This document shows positions 45,836-54,202 of a DNA stretch of 64,000 nucleotides, in pieces; the first letter of the stretch is position 1, and each line of letters begins with the position of its first letter. The DNA is from Anaerolineales bacterium (GTDB lineage: Bacteria > Chloroflexota > Anaerolineae > Anaerolineales > Villigracilaceae). The DNA is taken from contig CP129480.1 in the NCBI GenBank assembly GCA_030583885.1, forward strand, positions 372,001 through 436,000, read 5' to 3'. Made by a program: the position numbers and the translations under genes. Under the pieces are notes generated by a model. The model saw nothing but the letters and a program-made list of their open reading frames with translations. It was not told where the DNA came from and searched no databases.

Positions 45836-45880
45836 GATGACCGCTAGGGTGCCCCCCTCACCCTGGCGGTCATCATTTAA
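45836..45880 (+). terminator. Terminator downstream of tRNA-Arg
   Basis: GATGACCGC-T-AGGGTG (45836-45851) and CACCCT-G-GCGGTCATC (45859-45874) form a 16-bp stem with one T-G pair and a C-rich loop, then ATTTAATCTT. Confidence 0.75.
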
Positions 45881-45896
45881 TCTTATAATTGAAACC

Positions 45897-46240
45897 TGTA
45901 ACTTAACCCATAAGTCTGCCGCTTTGGCAGACTTATGCTTCCAGATTGGGGATATTGCAACTGACACAACAGCGCGAGTTACCGATTTCCGGACAAAATC
46001 GTTAGCATTTGATCAAGTTGCGTCTCGCCTCAGATCTTTTCGAGGCAATTAATCACAGCTGGGACCCATTTTGTGTGAAAATACGTAATTTTTTTTCGGC
46101 AACATTATGCTTCCAGAATGTACTTGCGGCAAACTTATCCTTCCATTCCTTTTTCAATTCATGATTTTTGACGATTCGCTATGAGTAAATCGCGGCAAAC
46201 TTATGCTTCCAGGCGTGGCAAACTTATGGGTTAAGTGACA
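45897..46240. mobile_element. 344-bp non-autonomous transposable element (MITE-like), no transposase
   Basis: Terminal inverted repeats of 24 bases (45897-45920 and 46217-46240, matching at 22 of 24; core CTTAACCCATAAG) bound a gene-free interior. A 5-bp direct duplication AAACC lies on both sides (45892-45896 and 46241-46245). Inside are at least four further copies of GGCAAACTTATGCTTCCAG or near matches (45926, 46098, 46128, 46194). Multiple subterminal repeats and a 5-bp target duplication are typical of the IS21 family; that link is inferred. It inserted between the tRNA region and the lipoprotein-gene terminator. Confidence 0.85.
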
Positions 46241-46249
46241 AAACCAACA

Positions 46250-46281
46250 AAAAAGCGGACGAATTCACACGTCCGCTTTTT
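46250..46281. terminator. Terminator at the end of the large lipoprotein gene
   Basis: AAAAAGCGGACG (46250-46261) and CGTCCGCTTTTT (46270-46281) form a perfect 12-bp stem flanked by A and T runs, so it works on both strands. The flank TGATTCTATTTTTT is repeated at the recN terminator (48341). Confidence 0.88.
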
Positions 46282-46325
46282 GATTCTATTTTTTCAGATC
46301 TTTCCATACAAAACGTATGATCCAA

Positions 46326-48092
46326 TCACTGGATATCCACACATTCACATTTGTTTCCATCAAAGGACTGTCCCTGGGCGCTGCAGGCTGCAATGGATAA
46401 GTTGCATCCCCCTCCTGCGCTGCCGCCATCGCCGTCGCCCTGGGGATTTTGGATGCAGAGCCCCCTGCCCGGCGCAAAATAGGTCCCGGGCGGGCAGGTG
46501 TTGGCCGAAGGTACCAGGGTGGGAGTCTCCCCAACAGAAGGTTCCAAGACGGGCACGGGGCAGGAGAATTCGATCCCGCCTGCGGTGTAGGTGCGAAGGT
46601 CGGCCGACTGAGCGGGGTCGCACACAACGGCCGGGCAGATGGTGACCTCCGGTATATCGAGCGACCACAGATGGGAGGTCAGTCCGCGCAGGCGCTCCTG
46701 AATATTGGACGGTTCGCAATGGCGGCTATCATCAGGCGATTGGAAGGTGTCGCAACCATTATCGGAGGATGGGTGGAGCACGCTGCGGAAGTCCTCCGGT
46801 CTTGCCCATTCGATGATCGTGCAGTTGCCGCCGGCTGGCGCGCCGACCAGGTCGTCGCAACTGACGCTCATCGAGGAGGGGTCGGTGCTGGCGGCTTGTT
46901 CCGCACCGCTGCGGTGGTTGGCGCGGCGCTGGCAGAATTCTGCGATGGCCGAGTCGTCCCCTTCCGGGCCGGGGTTACCCTCGGTCCCGCCGCTGCTTGG
47001 CGGAGGGTCACTTCGAGGGCCTTCCGGTACTGGATCTGGCGGCGGTGGGGTTGTAGCCTCTGATGAGTAACCAGCATTGCCTTCGTCTCCCTCAGTAACT
47101 GTGAATGCTTCGGTACGCTGAGCTTCAGATCCATCGGCATGAAACTTTGTGATGACGCGAGAACCATAGCCATCCATATTGACGGTTTCTGAAATTATTT
47201 GAACAGTTCTTACACCCGTACCATCGTCGAACGTATCTACCATGATCCTGCTTACCACTACTATTTCTCCGTCACTGCCGGTTTGGACATAGGTGTAAGT
47301 GGTTCGACTAAATCCATTGCCATACCCGAAACTACTTGCACTATGAAAAATCATATTGGCGCGCACTGCGCCGGTCATAATCTGAGACCCCGGCCCGCTA
47401 TCATATTCGGAACAAATCATATCAAAGGGATCGATGATGCCGGAGCCGGGCGCAAATCCATCTCCGCCGCCGGAAGAACCGTCGCCTCTCTCGTCACAGC
47501 CGAGTTCCGGCAGTCCAAGTTGTCGGATCAGTTCGGAATTGCAGAAGGGATCCAGTCCCTGCAGCCAATTTCTAAAAACGTCCAGCCCCAACTGTTCGGT
47601 GAAGAAAGAGAAGCGGCGGTTGTCGCCGAGACGCACGTCGAGGATGTCAACCACCCGGTCGCCGTCCAGGTCAAAGGCGGAACTGCGGGTGCCATCGGGA
47701 GACACACTGACCAGATTGACGCCGACCAAGTCCGCGGTGACTGTGAGATACCAGATCAAACCTTCATGCAATGTCGGTCCGCCGAAATAATTGCAGTCCT
47801 CGTCCATCGGCAGGGATTGAATGTCGCCAAAGATGTCTTCGATATCGGTAAGATGCAAATGACCGATGAAACGCCTTTTTTGGAGTTCGTTCAGCGCCGG
47901 GTCCGCAGACGAGTCGAAATACATCTGGTACATGCGCGCGTTCTGGTCGGAGAACTCCTGCGTACCATCGGGTGGATTTGCCGGTAAATTACAAGCGATA
48001 AGAATTACTGCAACGATAATGAATATGAACGTTAAGGCAGGCGGGGTGGTACAGATTTTAAAGACCGGGTGAGCGCCGTGTTTTTTCTGCAT
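46326..48092 (-). CDS. Large Cys-rich lipoprotein, unrecognised
   Basis: A 588-residue lipoprotein: basic start MQKKHGAHPVF, hydrophobic helix FIFIIVAVILIAC with lipobox (LIAC). The mature N-terminal part begins NLPANPPDGTQEFSDQNARM. A middle region of repeating strands contains Asp/Gly-rich calcium-like turns; a Pro-rich linker (TTPPPPDPVPEGP) precedes a C-terminal Cys-rich part with many CxxC-like spacings (CPPGTYFAPGRGLC). I do not recognise the family; it is probably an envelope surface protein. AAGGAGG lies upstream of the ATG at 48092. Related terminators bound the gene on both sides. Confidence 0.7.
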   Translation of the reverse strand: MQKKHGAHPVFKICTTPPALTFIFIIVAVILIACNLPANPPDGTQEFSDQNARMYQMYFDSSADPALNELQKRRFIGHLHLTDIEDIFGDIQSLPMDEDCNYFGGPTLHEGLIWYLTVTADLVGVNLVSVSPDGTRSSAFDLDGDRVVDILDVRLGDNRRFSFFTEQLGLDVFRNWLQGLDPFCNSELIRQLGLPELGCDERGDGSSGGGDGFAPGSGIIDPFDMICSEYDSGPGSQIMTGAVRANMIFHSASSFGYGNGFSRTTYTYVQTGSDGEIVVVSRIMVDTFDDGTGVRTVQIISETVNMDGYGSRVITKFHADGSEAQRTEAFTVTEGDEGNAGYSSEATTPPPPDPVPEGPRSDPPPSSGGTEGNPGPEGDDSAIAEFCQRRANHRSGAEQAASTDPSSMSVSCDDLVGAPAGGNCTIIEWARPEDFRSVLHPSSDNGCDTFQSPDDSRHCEPSNIQERLRGLTSHLWSLDIPEVTICPAVVCDPAQSADLRTYTAGGIEFSCPVPVLEPSVGETPTLVPSANTCPPGTYFAPGRGLCIQNPQGDGDGGSAGGGCNLSIAACSAQGQSFDGNKCECVDIQ

Positions 48093-48340
48093 CAGGTTCC
48101 TCCTTGAGGTTTCCGTTCCTGACAGGTCCCTTCCCCCGGTGTGAGTGCAGTGAAAATTGGTCAGGCGGTCACCTCCCAAATAAATTAAGTTTTACTGGAA
48201 TCGGTCTTAATTTATTACAAACAGCCCCGCGATAAAATCCCCCTTAAGTTCGTGAATTAGCGCACAGGTTTGTGGAGGTTATTGTAGAGTGTGCCTTCAG
48301 ATGTCCCGGCGAAACCATGGGGGGGGTAACTAACACGAAC

Positions 48341-48375
48341 AAAAAAAGCGGAGGTTTGATATCTCCGCTTTTTTT
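48341..48375 (-). terminator. Terminator of the nadK-recN operon
   Basis: AAAAAAAGCGGAG (48341-48353) and CTCCGCTTTTTTT (48363-48375) form a stem flanked by A and T runs, six bases after the recN stop. The 3' flank TGATTCTATTTTTTT matches the terminator at 46250. The 48093-48380 gap has no gene. Confidence 0.88.
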
Positions 48376-48380
48376 TGATT

Positions 48381-50117
48381 CTATTTTTTTGTCTCTTTTA
48401 TCATTTGGCGGGCAGTCTGCAATAACTCGTGTGCCGAGCGCAGCGTGCCCTCGCCCACTTCGCCGAGCATTTGTGAGAGTTCGAGCAGGCGGGCTTCGCC
48501 GTCCAGCACTTCGACGCGGGTGAGGGTACGTCCCTTGTCGACCAGTTTCTGGACCTGATAGTGCTGTTCGCCAAAGACGGCCAGCTGCGGGAGGTGCGTG
48601 ACGCAGAACACCTGATGGGTGCGCGAGAGATTCCAGAGTTTTTGCCCGACCACCATGCCCACGCGTCCACCGATACCCTGGTCAATTTCATCGAAAATAA
48701 GGGCGGGCACTTCGTCGGCGCGCGCCATGACGTTTTTCAAACCAAGCATCAGGCGCGAGGTCTCGCCGCCGGAGGCGATCTTTGCCAGCGGCTTGAGCCC
48801 CTCGCCGGGGTTGGGTGCGACGAGAAATTCCACGCGGTCGAAACCGTTCTGGTCGAAGGCGATGCGCGTCCCGTCCGCAATAGGCGCGCCGTTGAGATCC
48901 GGCCTGGTCTGGAAGTCGACGCCAAATTGGGCGGATGCCATCTTCAAATCATCGAGTTCAAGTTCAATGCCCTTGCCCATTTCAGCGGCGGCGGATTTTC
49001 GTTTTTCGGAAAGCGCGCCGCCCTGCCTGGCGAGTTTCTCCAGCAGTTTGGCCTCCTGCATTTCCAGCTCATCGATGCGGTCTGCCGCACCGGTGATGGT
49101 CTCCAGCTGTTTGCGCGCGTCCTCTCCGTACGCGTTGACGGCCGGGATATTCCCGCCGTATTTGCGCGTGAGCGAGTGGATCAGGTCCAGACGCTCCTCC
49201 ACCTCATCCAATCTCTTTGGATTAAACTCGATCTCTTCGAGATAATTCCGCACACCATGGATGATGTCGGACATCGTATCCAGCATGACCTCGGCCTGAT
49301 TCGCCAGCTCAACCTGGCCTTCATCTATTTTTGCGAGCGCCGCCAGCGCCTGCGCGGCCTGCCCCACCAGGTCCGTTGCCGCGGGAGTTTCCGGGGAGCC
49401 TTCCTCCAGCACTGCAAGGGCTTCCTGCGCATTCTTCGCCAGCGACTCGGCATTCGCCAGTCTGTCGCGTTCCTTGCGAAGTTGCTCGTCCTCGCCGGCT
49501 TTCAATTTTGCGGCTTCGATCTCCTCGGCTTGATAGGTGAGGGTTTCGATGCGTCGGTCCGCATCCGCCTGCGCCTTGCGCAGGTCGCCCAACTCGCGCC
49601 GCAGGTTCAACAAGGCGTGGTACGTCTGGCGGTACTCTGTCAACGGTTTGGCAACTTCCGCGTAACGGTCCAGCAGGCCGAGGTGCGCGCGCGGATCCAG
49701 CAGGGACAAATGTTCCGCCTGGCCGTGGATGTCGATCAACAACGCACCCAACTCCTTCAACAAGCCAACATTCACCGTGCGCCCATTGACACGCGCCACA
49801 CTGCGTCCCTCCTTGCGGACCTCGCGCATCAAGACCACATAATTGGGATCGTCCATCAATTCCTCGCGGGCAAGGATCTCGTGCACCGCCTCTTTTTCGG
49901 GACCTTTGAGCTGGAATACAGCCTCGACAAACGCGGCATCCGACTCGGTGCGGACAAAGGTCGTGTCCGCCTTGCCGCCGATGAGCATGACCACCGCATC
50001 GAGGATGATGGATTTTCCCGCGCCTGTTTCACCGGTCAGGATGATGAGTCCCGGCCCGAAACGCAGATCGAGTTTATCTATGATTGCAAAATTCTGGATG
50101 TGAAGTTCGGTAAGCAT
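48381..50117 (-). CDS. recN: DNA repair protein RecN
   Basis: A 578-residue SMC-like ATPase for double-strand break repair. Walker A is GETGAGKS at residues 29-36; a long coiled coil lies at about 150-370; the ABC signature region and Walker B lie in EVPALIFDEIDQGIGGRVG, with the downstream His of HQVFCVTHLPQLA. Length and order fit the family. It is the last gene of an operon with a B-box protein and nadK (three bases from the B-box stop). RecN is often linked to nadK in Gram-positive and Chloroflexota genomes. Confidence 0.97.
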   Translation of the reverse strand: MLTELHIQNFAIIDKLDLRFGPGLIILTGETGAGKSIILDAVVMLIGGKADTTFVRTESDAAFVEAVFQLKGPEKEAVHEILAREELMDDPNYVVLMREVRKEGRSVARVNGRTVNVGLLKELGALLIDIHGQAEHLSLLDPRAHLGLLDRYAEVAKPLTEYRQTYHALLNLRRELGDLRKAQADADRRIETLTYQAEEIEAAKLKAGEDEQLRKERDRLANAESLAKNAQEALAVLEEGSPETPAATDLVGQAAQALAALAKIDEGQVELANQAEVMLDTMSDIIHGVRNYLEEIEFNPKRLDEVEERLDLIHSLTRKYGGNIPAVNAYGEDARKQLETITGAADRIDELEMQEAKLLEKLARQGGALSEKRKSAAAEMGKGIELELDDLKMASAQFGVDFQTRPDLNGAPIADGTRIAFDQNGFDRVEFLVAPNPGEGLKPLAKIASGGETSRLMLGLKNVMARADEVPALIFDEIDQGIGGRVGMVVGQKLWNLSRTHQVFCVTHLPQLAVFGEQHYQVQKLVDKGRTLTRVEVLDGEARLLELSQMLGEVGEGTLRSAHELLQTARQMIKETKK

Positions 50118-50120
50118 GGT

Positions 50121-50642
50121 TTATCTAAAAAGTTGAATTCCGGAAAGGCGGGTATACACCAACGGCACGGCAATCACTAGATAAATGGCCTGAAAAAGAA
50201 TGCCGAAGAAATTCATGGTGACCAACTGCAGCAAAACAATGGGCAATACACCAAGCACAACACCGGCCGCAACGGTAAGAAAAAGCGGTCGCGAGCGGCG
50301 CCTGCCCGTGACCAGCCGCACCCCCTCGGCAATGATCGTGCCTGCCGTGGGAGAGCCAAGCAGGATCAGGAACCAGCCCAGGAAACCAATCCCGCCGATC
50401 AGGGTCACCAAAAAGGAGGCCAGGGCTGAAAGAATACCGGCGGTCACAAATCCCAGGACAAAGTCATGCCAGAGCGCCGTATCGAACACCTTTTTATGGG
50501 CGCGGGAGCAATCCTTGCAGATGTAGCCCGTCGGCATACGGACCGCACAGGATGTGCAAATGGGGTTATCACAACGCTTGCAGCGCAGGGAGGTCTCGCG
50601 TGTGGGATGGGCATAACAATACAACGTTGTAGTTTCGGTCAT
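50121..50642 (-). CDS. B-box zinc finger membrane protein
   Basis: A 173-residue protein. Residues about 8-50 carry a B-box type zinc finger: C9-x2-H12 (CYAHP), CKRCDNPICTSCAVRMPTGYICKDC, with regularly spaced Cys pairs. The rest is membrane with three hydrophobic segments (about 65-90, 120-142 and 146-165). Zinc-finger-headed small membrane proteins of this kind are common in Chloroflexota and Actinomycetota with unknown function. It overlaps nadK by four bases (ATGA) and is close to recN, so it is translated from the same mRNA. Confidence 0.85.
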   Translation of the reverse strand: MTETTTLYCYAHPTRETSLRCKRCDNPICTSCAVRMPTGYICKDCSRAHKKVFDTALWHDFVLGFVTAGILSALASFLVTLIGGIGFLGWFLILLGSPTAGTIIAEGVRLVTGRRRSRPLFLTVAAGVVLGVLPIVLLQLVTMNFFGILFQAIYLVIAVPLVYTRLSGIQLFR

Positions 50643-51502
50643 CGTGGAAATCCTGTTGAGTTTTCATTCATATGTGCAGTGATGTTCCTATAGAAATAAC
50701 CCGGGTCTCCAAAGCGGACGAACTGTGCGGTCACATCGGCGGCGGTCACCATCACCTGATCATCCTCCATCAAAGGTGTCGGCGGCTGACCGTCCACGCT
50801 TAAGACCGTGTTCTCGCTTTTCACAACAATGCTCACGGAGGAGCCTTCCGACAAAACGACCGCGCGGTCGACGGAAAGGTGGGGAGCGATCGGCACGAGC
50901 AAAATATTCCGCAGTTCCGGCGGCAGGATGGGTCCGCCCGCAGCCAGGGCGTACGCGGTGGAACCTGTCGCCGTGGATGCAATCAACCCGTCGGCAACGT
51001 AACTGGCCAGTTGACGATTATCCACCGAAGCCGTCAGACGCACGGGACGCAGGTTCTGACCGCGCCCAACGACCACTTCATTCAACGCATTCGAACTGCC
51101 CAGGCTTTCCCCTGCGCGGATATGCTCCGCGCGCAGCATCATACGGTTTTCGATCCAGGCCTCGCCCTTGAATAATTTTTCAAAATGCGCGCGCCATTCC
51201 TGACGGTCAATCTGGATCAAAAACCCAAGCCTGCCGAGGTTTACACCCAAAATCGGAACACGCGAAGGCGCACACAAATGACCTGCCCGCAGCATGCTGC
51301 CATCCCCGCCGACAGCAATGAGCATGTCAAACTCACCTTTTTTGACACGCCTGCGGAGCGCCTCATCGTACAGGGAACCGAACGGCGCTTCCATGCCCCT
51401 TTCCTTCAGAAAGCCAGACATGGCTTCCGCTTCCGCAAAGGCTTCCGGCATCTTTGGGTATGCCGCGATAATCGGACTCCTGGGGATGAAGGATGCAGAC
51501 AT
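50639..51502 (-). CDS. nadK: NAD kinase
   Basis: A 287-residue NAD(H) kinase making NADP. The GGDGS motif is in DMLIAVGGDGSMLRAGHL; the conserved substrate segment is GLIASTATGSTAYALAAGGPILPPE, and the C-terminal strand with HLSVDRAVVLSEGS. First of three overlapping genes (nadK, B-box, recN). Starts at the ATG at 51502; no conserved ribosome site is obvious. It lies divergent from nothing; the Cas4-like gene ends 29 bases upstream on the same strand. Confidence 0.95.
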   Translation of the reverse strand: MSASFIPRSPIIAAYPKMPEAFAEAEAMSGFLKERGMEAPFGSLYDEALRRRVKKGEFDMLIAVGGDGSMLRAGHLCAPSRVPILGVNLGRLGFLIQIDRQEWRAHFEKLFKGEAWIENRMMLRAEHIRAGESLGSSNALNEVVVGRGQNLRPVRLTASVDNRQLASYVADGLIASTATGSTAYALAAGGPILPPELRNILLVPIAPHLSVDRAVVLSEGSSVSIVVKSENTVLSVDGQPPTPLMEDDQVMVTAADVTAQFVRFGDPGYFYRNITAHMNENSTGFPR

Positions 51503-51531
51503 GCCGAAATTATACCTTTTGTCTGCCTGCG

Positions 51532-52044
51532 TTACGCCAGTCTCTGATCACAGACATTACGATATCCGCATCGCTTACAACGGGATGCCTGCTCATGCGA
51601 ACGAGGCACATTTTTCCGCGCTTCATCATGCCGCACGTCCGTTAACAAGCTGATCAAAGCCGACTCCAATTCCCGCGTGTAATCCACCGAGAAATCACGG
51701 TTCTCGTAATGGATGATCCCATACGGCGGGCGTTTATTGTAGGTTTTCTCAACCAGCAGACAATATGATGCCAGTTGAAAAATATGCGAGTCATAGGGTG
51801 CCTCGGGCGCACGCCCGGACTTCACCTCCACAGGGATGAGCTGTCCGTTCTTTTCCATCAAATAGTCGGGTTTGCCCGTCAGACCAAGCACCGCATAATA
51901 AAGAGGCTTCTCCACCCTGCCCCAGCCGTCCGTATCGGTGTAGATGACGCGCCCGCCGGGCAGACCGGCGGCCTTCTGCTGGCGGTTCGACTGCCAGAAA
52001 AAGAGAATGGACAGGAGGAACAGGAGGAAAATAATGTGGGTCAT
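51532..52044 (-). CDS. Cas4-like nuclease, C-terminal half, membrane-anchored (split gene, part 2)
   Basis: A 170-residue protein. Residues 3-17 are a membrane segment. The PD-(D/E)xK core of Cas4/Dna2-type exonucleases follows: GLTGKPDYLMEK (D60), LIPVEVKSG (E73, K75), QLASYCLLVEK (the QxxxY motif, Q90). A three-Cys cluster part is CKRCGYRNVC (C156, C159, C165). A complete Cas4 needs a fourth Cys near the N-terminus, which lies in the neighbouring gene. It overlaps that gene by four bases (ATGA); an alternative start is at 52050. No other cas gene or CRISPR array is in the window. Confidence 0.78.
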   Translation of the reverse strand: MTHIIFLLFLLSILFFWQSNRQQKAAGLPGGRVIYTDTDGWGRVEKPLYYAVLGLTGKPDYLMEKNGQLIPVEVKSGRAPEAPYDSHIFQLASYCLLVEKTYNKRPPYGIIHYENRDFSVDYTRELESALISLLTDVRHDEARKNVPRSHEQASRCKRCGYRNVCDQRLA

Positions 52045-52277
52045 AGCCATTGAAAGGAAAGGTACGCCACCAGCGTGAGGACAGCCGCCAGAAACAGGAC
52101 CCAGCCCACGGTCCGCGTGAGAAGCGAGGCGAGTACCTGGCGTCCGTGGCGGCGGTGGAGGTCGGTCCCAGCCGCGAGTTCGGTCTGGTTTTCGGAGGGA
52201 GTCCCAATCTTGCGATACCACCAGGCGCGGCGGCAATACAGGTAGCTGCCAATATCGGAAGAGCGGATCGGACGCAT
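52041..52277 (-). CDS. Cas4-like protein, N-terminal part with membrane segment (split gene, part 1)
   Basis: A 78-residue protein with the Cas4 N-terminal pattern SSDIGSYLYCRRAWWYR (C15 as the first cluster ligand) and GTDLHRRHG (His of the nuclease). A hydrophobic segment at about 57-76 (VGWVLFLAAVLTLVAYLSF) ends it. The next gene begins with a membrane segment, so the halves may form a hairpin in the membrane with both catalytic parts on one side. The start ATG at 52277 lies just after a TATACT box. A single-base change could also have split an ancestral gene. Confidence 0.75.
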   Translation of the reverse strand: MRPIRSSDIGSYLYCRRAWWYRKIGTPSENQTELAAGTDLHRRHGRQVLASLLTRTVGWVLFLAAVLTLVAYLSFQWL

Positions 52278-52283
52278 GGGCAG

Positions 52284-52289
52284 AGTATA
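52284..52289 (-). promoter_or_regulatory. -10 box of the split Cas4-like genes, leaderless
   Basis: TATACT on the minus strand ends six bases before the ATG at 52277, so transcription would start at or next to the start codon. Confidence 0.5.
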
Positions 52290-52364
52290 GCACAAATTTT
52301 CTAATTCTTGGATGCGGTTAAATCGTGATAAACTACCCCTGCAAATTTCCCATGGAGGAATCCC

Positions 52365-52916
52365 ATGACCGAACGTGAAGTCTATTCCATTGAGATCGCA
52401 GGGATAAAACGTGACCTGCCGCTTTTTAAGATCAAACCCGGCCTGCGGATCGCCATCCTCAACATCCTTGGCGATACGGAATTGGTACAAGCCTGCGCGC
52501 ATGAACTTGCCAAAAAACTAAAGGCTGTTGATTACGATATCCTCGTTACCGCGGAAGCCAAATCCATTCCGCTGGCGTATGCGCTTTCCGTGGAAACAAA
52601 AAAGCCGTATATCATCCTTCGTAAAATGTACAAGCCGTACATGGGTGACGCGCTAAAGGCCGAAACCCTTTCCATCACCACCGGCCAGCCGCAGGTGCTG
52701 ATCCTCGATGAAAAGGACCGCGGGGTCATTAAAGGCAAGAAGGCTTTAATCCTGGACGACGTGATCAGCACAGGCTCCACCCTGCAGGGGATGCGCATGA
52801 TCCTCGATAAAGCCGGCGCAGCGATCGTGGGCGAGGCCGCGATCCTCACTGAAGGCGACCGCGCCCAGTGGATGAACATCCACTCGCTGGGGCATCTGCC
52901 ATTGTTCACCGATTAA
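52365..52916 (+). CDS. Adenine phosphoribosyltransferase-like protein
   Basis: A 183-residue PRTase. The PRPP-binding loop is ALILDDVISTGSTLQ, with a preceding VTAEAKSIPLAYALS flexible loop and IILRKMYKPYMGD. It resembles apt and xanthine/hypoxanthine types; the DDVISTGST loop is closest to adenine PRTases. It lies divergent from the Cas4-like genes and ends at a strong terminator. GGAGG precedes the ATG at 52365. Confidence 0.85.
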   Translation: MTEREVYSIEIAGIKRDLPLFKIKPGLRIAILNILGDTELVQACAHELAKKLKAVDYDILVTAEAKSIPLAYALSVETKKPYIILRKMYKPYMGDALKAETLSITTGQPQVLILDEKDRGVIKGKKALILDDVISTGSTLQGMRMILDKAGAAIVGEAAILTEGDRAQWMNIHSLGHLPLFTD

Positions 52917-52921
52917 AACCT

Positions 52922-52949
52922 GCAGGGGCGACGCATGCGTCGCCCCTGC
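52922..52949 (+). terminator. Terminator of the phosphoribosyltransferase gene
   Basis: GCAGGGGCGACGC (52922-52934) and GCGTCGCCCCTGC (52937-52949) form a 13-bp stem with a two-base loop. The same structure lies at the end of the convergent GIY-YIG gene, so it may serve both. Confidence 0.75.
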
Positions 52950-53188
52950 TACGTAAACAACTCCATTTTCTTTTTTCGTGGCAGGGCTTTTATGGCCCTC
53001 TCTCTTTTCATGGCCGACTTTTTATCCGGCTGTGCTTCGCTGTACACCAGTTTCACAGGCCGCCTTGTTTTTGTATAACGTGCGCCGTCACCTTTATTGT
53101 GTTGTTTTACGCGCCGTTCGGGGTCGGTTGTCCAGCCGGTGTAGTAAGTTCCATCCGCACATTCGAGGATGTAACAATAGCAGGTCAT
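52949..53188 (-). CDS. GIY-YIG nuclease superfamily protein (UPF0213 type)
   Basis: A 79-residue GIY-YIG fold. CYCYILECADGTYYTGWTTD contains the GIY/YIG-like pair (CYI...YTG) and conserved Arg (ERRVKQHN); the Glu lies in EAQPDKKSAMKRERAIK. Single-domain members are thought to act on nucleic acid; many are stand-alone and uncharacterised. It overlaps the prephenate dehydrogenase gene by four bases (ATGA), so co-transcribed with it. Confidence 0.9.
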   Translation of the reverse strand: MTCYCYILECADGTYYTGWTTDPERRVKQHNKGDGARYTKTRRPVKLVYSEAQPDKKSAMKRERAIKALPRKKKMELFT

Positions 53189-54174
53189 TTTGTCTTTTTA
53201 TCATCAGGCTTGTTGAACATCGTGCCAAACAATCTTTCCTTTATGGATATCTTCTCGATGGGCGCGCGTTTCACCCCCGTCCAGTTTGCCGCGAAACGTT
53301 CGTTCAGCCAGGTCCGGCGTCCATCCTGCGCTTGTTCCAGGCGGTCCTTCAGGGCTTGTTCATTGGCATCTTCGATATCATTGCGCAGTTCAAGCAGGGC
53401 GGTGATCATTGCATCCAGTTTTTGCAGAACATTCCCGCGGTTTTGCAGGACAAGCATGTGCAATGCCTCGGTATCCTCCTGATCTGCCAAGGCGGATGTG
53501 GCGGCGAAGTAAGTTCGGCTGGCCGCCTTACGGACTTCCTGCCAGCCGGGCTGAGGGATGGTCGCATTCAACAGGGATGCAGAAACCAATTGTGGCAGCA
53601 AATGCGCGGAAGCCATCAAACCATCCGATTCAACAAAATCGGTGATCATTACGTTGCCGCCCGTTAAACCGACCAGCCCCGATATCAATTCCAGGGCGTC
53701 GCTGGGCGTGCCGCGAGGGGCTGAAAGCAGGAAAAGGCTCTTCGAGAATAGATCCGCCCGGGCTGAGTCCAGGCCTGTACCCGTCTCATGCAGATATTCA
53801 GGCCCGATCGCAGGGACAAGTCCCACATAGTGAACACCGTCCGGCAGGATTTCCTGCGCCCACTTTGCCACCTCGGTTTTGATCGGAGTGGTATCCACCA
53901 CAACCGTGCCTCTTTTCAGATCCTGTGAAATATATCTCAAAGTTTCACGAACCTGATGGACGGGGATGGCAAGCACGACAATGTTCGCATTCTCCACCGC
54001 GCCTGGCAGGTTATGACTGGTTTTATCCACAACGCTGTTTTTTTGTGCCAGCCGCTCGATGCTGAAATCCTTGTCGTGACCGGTCGTTATAACCTGATCT
54101 TTATGGGAAGCAAGCGCCAACCCCAGGGACGCGCCAATTTGGCCCAGACCAATAATTGTGATTTGTACAGGCAT
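53185..54174 (-). CDS. tyrA: Prephenate/arogenate dehydrogenase family protein
   Basis: A 329-residue NAD(P)-dependent enzyme of tyrosine biosynthesis. The Rossmann motif is IIGLGQIGASLGLALASHK near the N-terminus, with VDTTPIKTEVAKWAQ and GLVPAIGPEYL in the substrate region. The C-terminal part is helical and charged. Annotated as TyrA family by these motifs; dehydrogenase with arogenate specificity cannot be told apart. The ATG at 54174 has GAGGG upstream; the longer frame to 54288 is not supported. Its promoter may lie near 54203. Confidence 0.85.
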   Translation of the reverse strand: MPVQITIIGLGQIGASLGLALASHKDQVITTGHDKDFSIERLAQKNSVVDKTSHNLPGAVENANIVVLAIPVHQVRETLRYISQDLKRGTVVVDTTPIKTEVAKWAQEILPDGVHYVGLVPAIGPEYLHETGTGLDSARADLFSKSLFLLSAPRGTPSDALELISGLVGLTGGNVMITDFVESDGLMASAHLLPQLVSASLLNATIPQPGWQEVRKAASRTYFAATSALADQEDTEALHMLVLQNRGNVLQKLDAMITALLELRNDIEDANEQALKDRLEQAQDGRRTWLNERFAANWTGVKRAPIEKISIKERLFGTMFNKPDDKKTK

Positions 54175-54202
54175 GTTACCCTCGCAAGAGTTTGATGACG
54201 CG

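Noticed and set aside
45897..46240. A transposase gene in the element
   Set aside because: No open frame of any length or DDE-like motif exists inside 344 bases; it is non-autonomous.
48561..50180. Long plus-strand open frame (539 codons) opposite recN
   Set aside because: Antisense shadow of recN with no domain similarity.
51532..52277. A CRISPR-Cas locus implied by the Cas4-like genes
   Set aside because: No array, cas1 or cas2 is seen within the window; Cas4-like nucleases also occur outside CRISPR.
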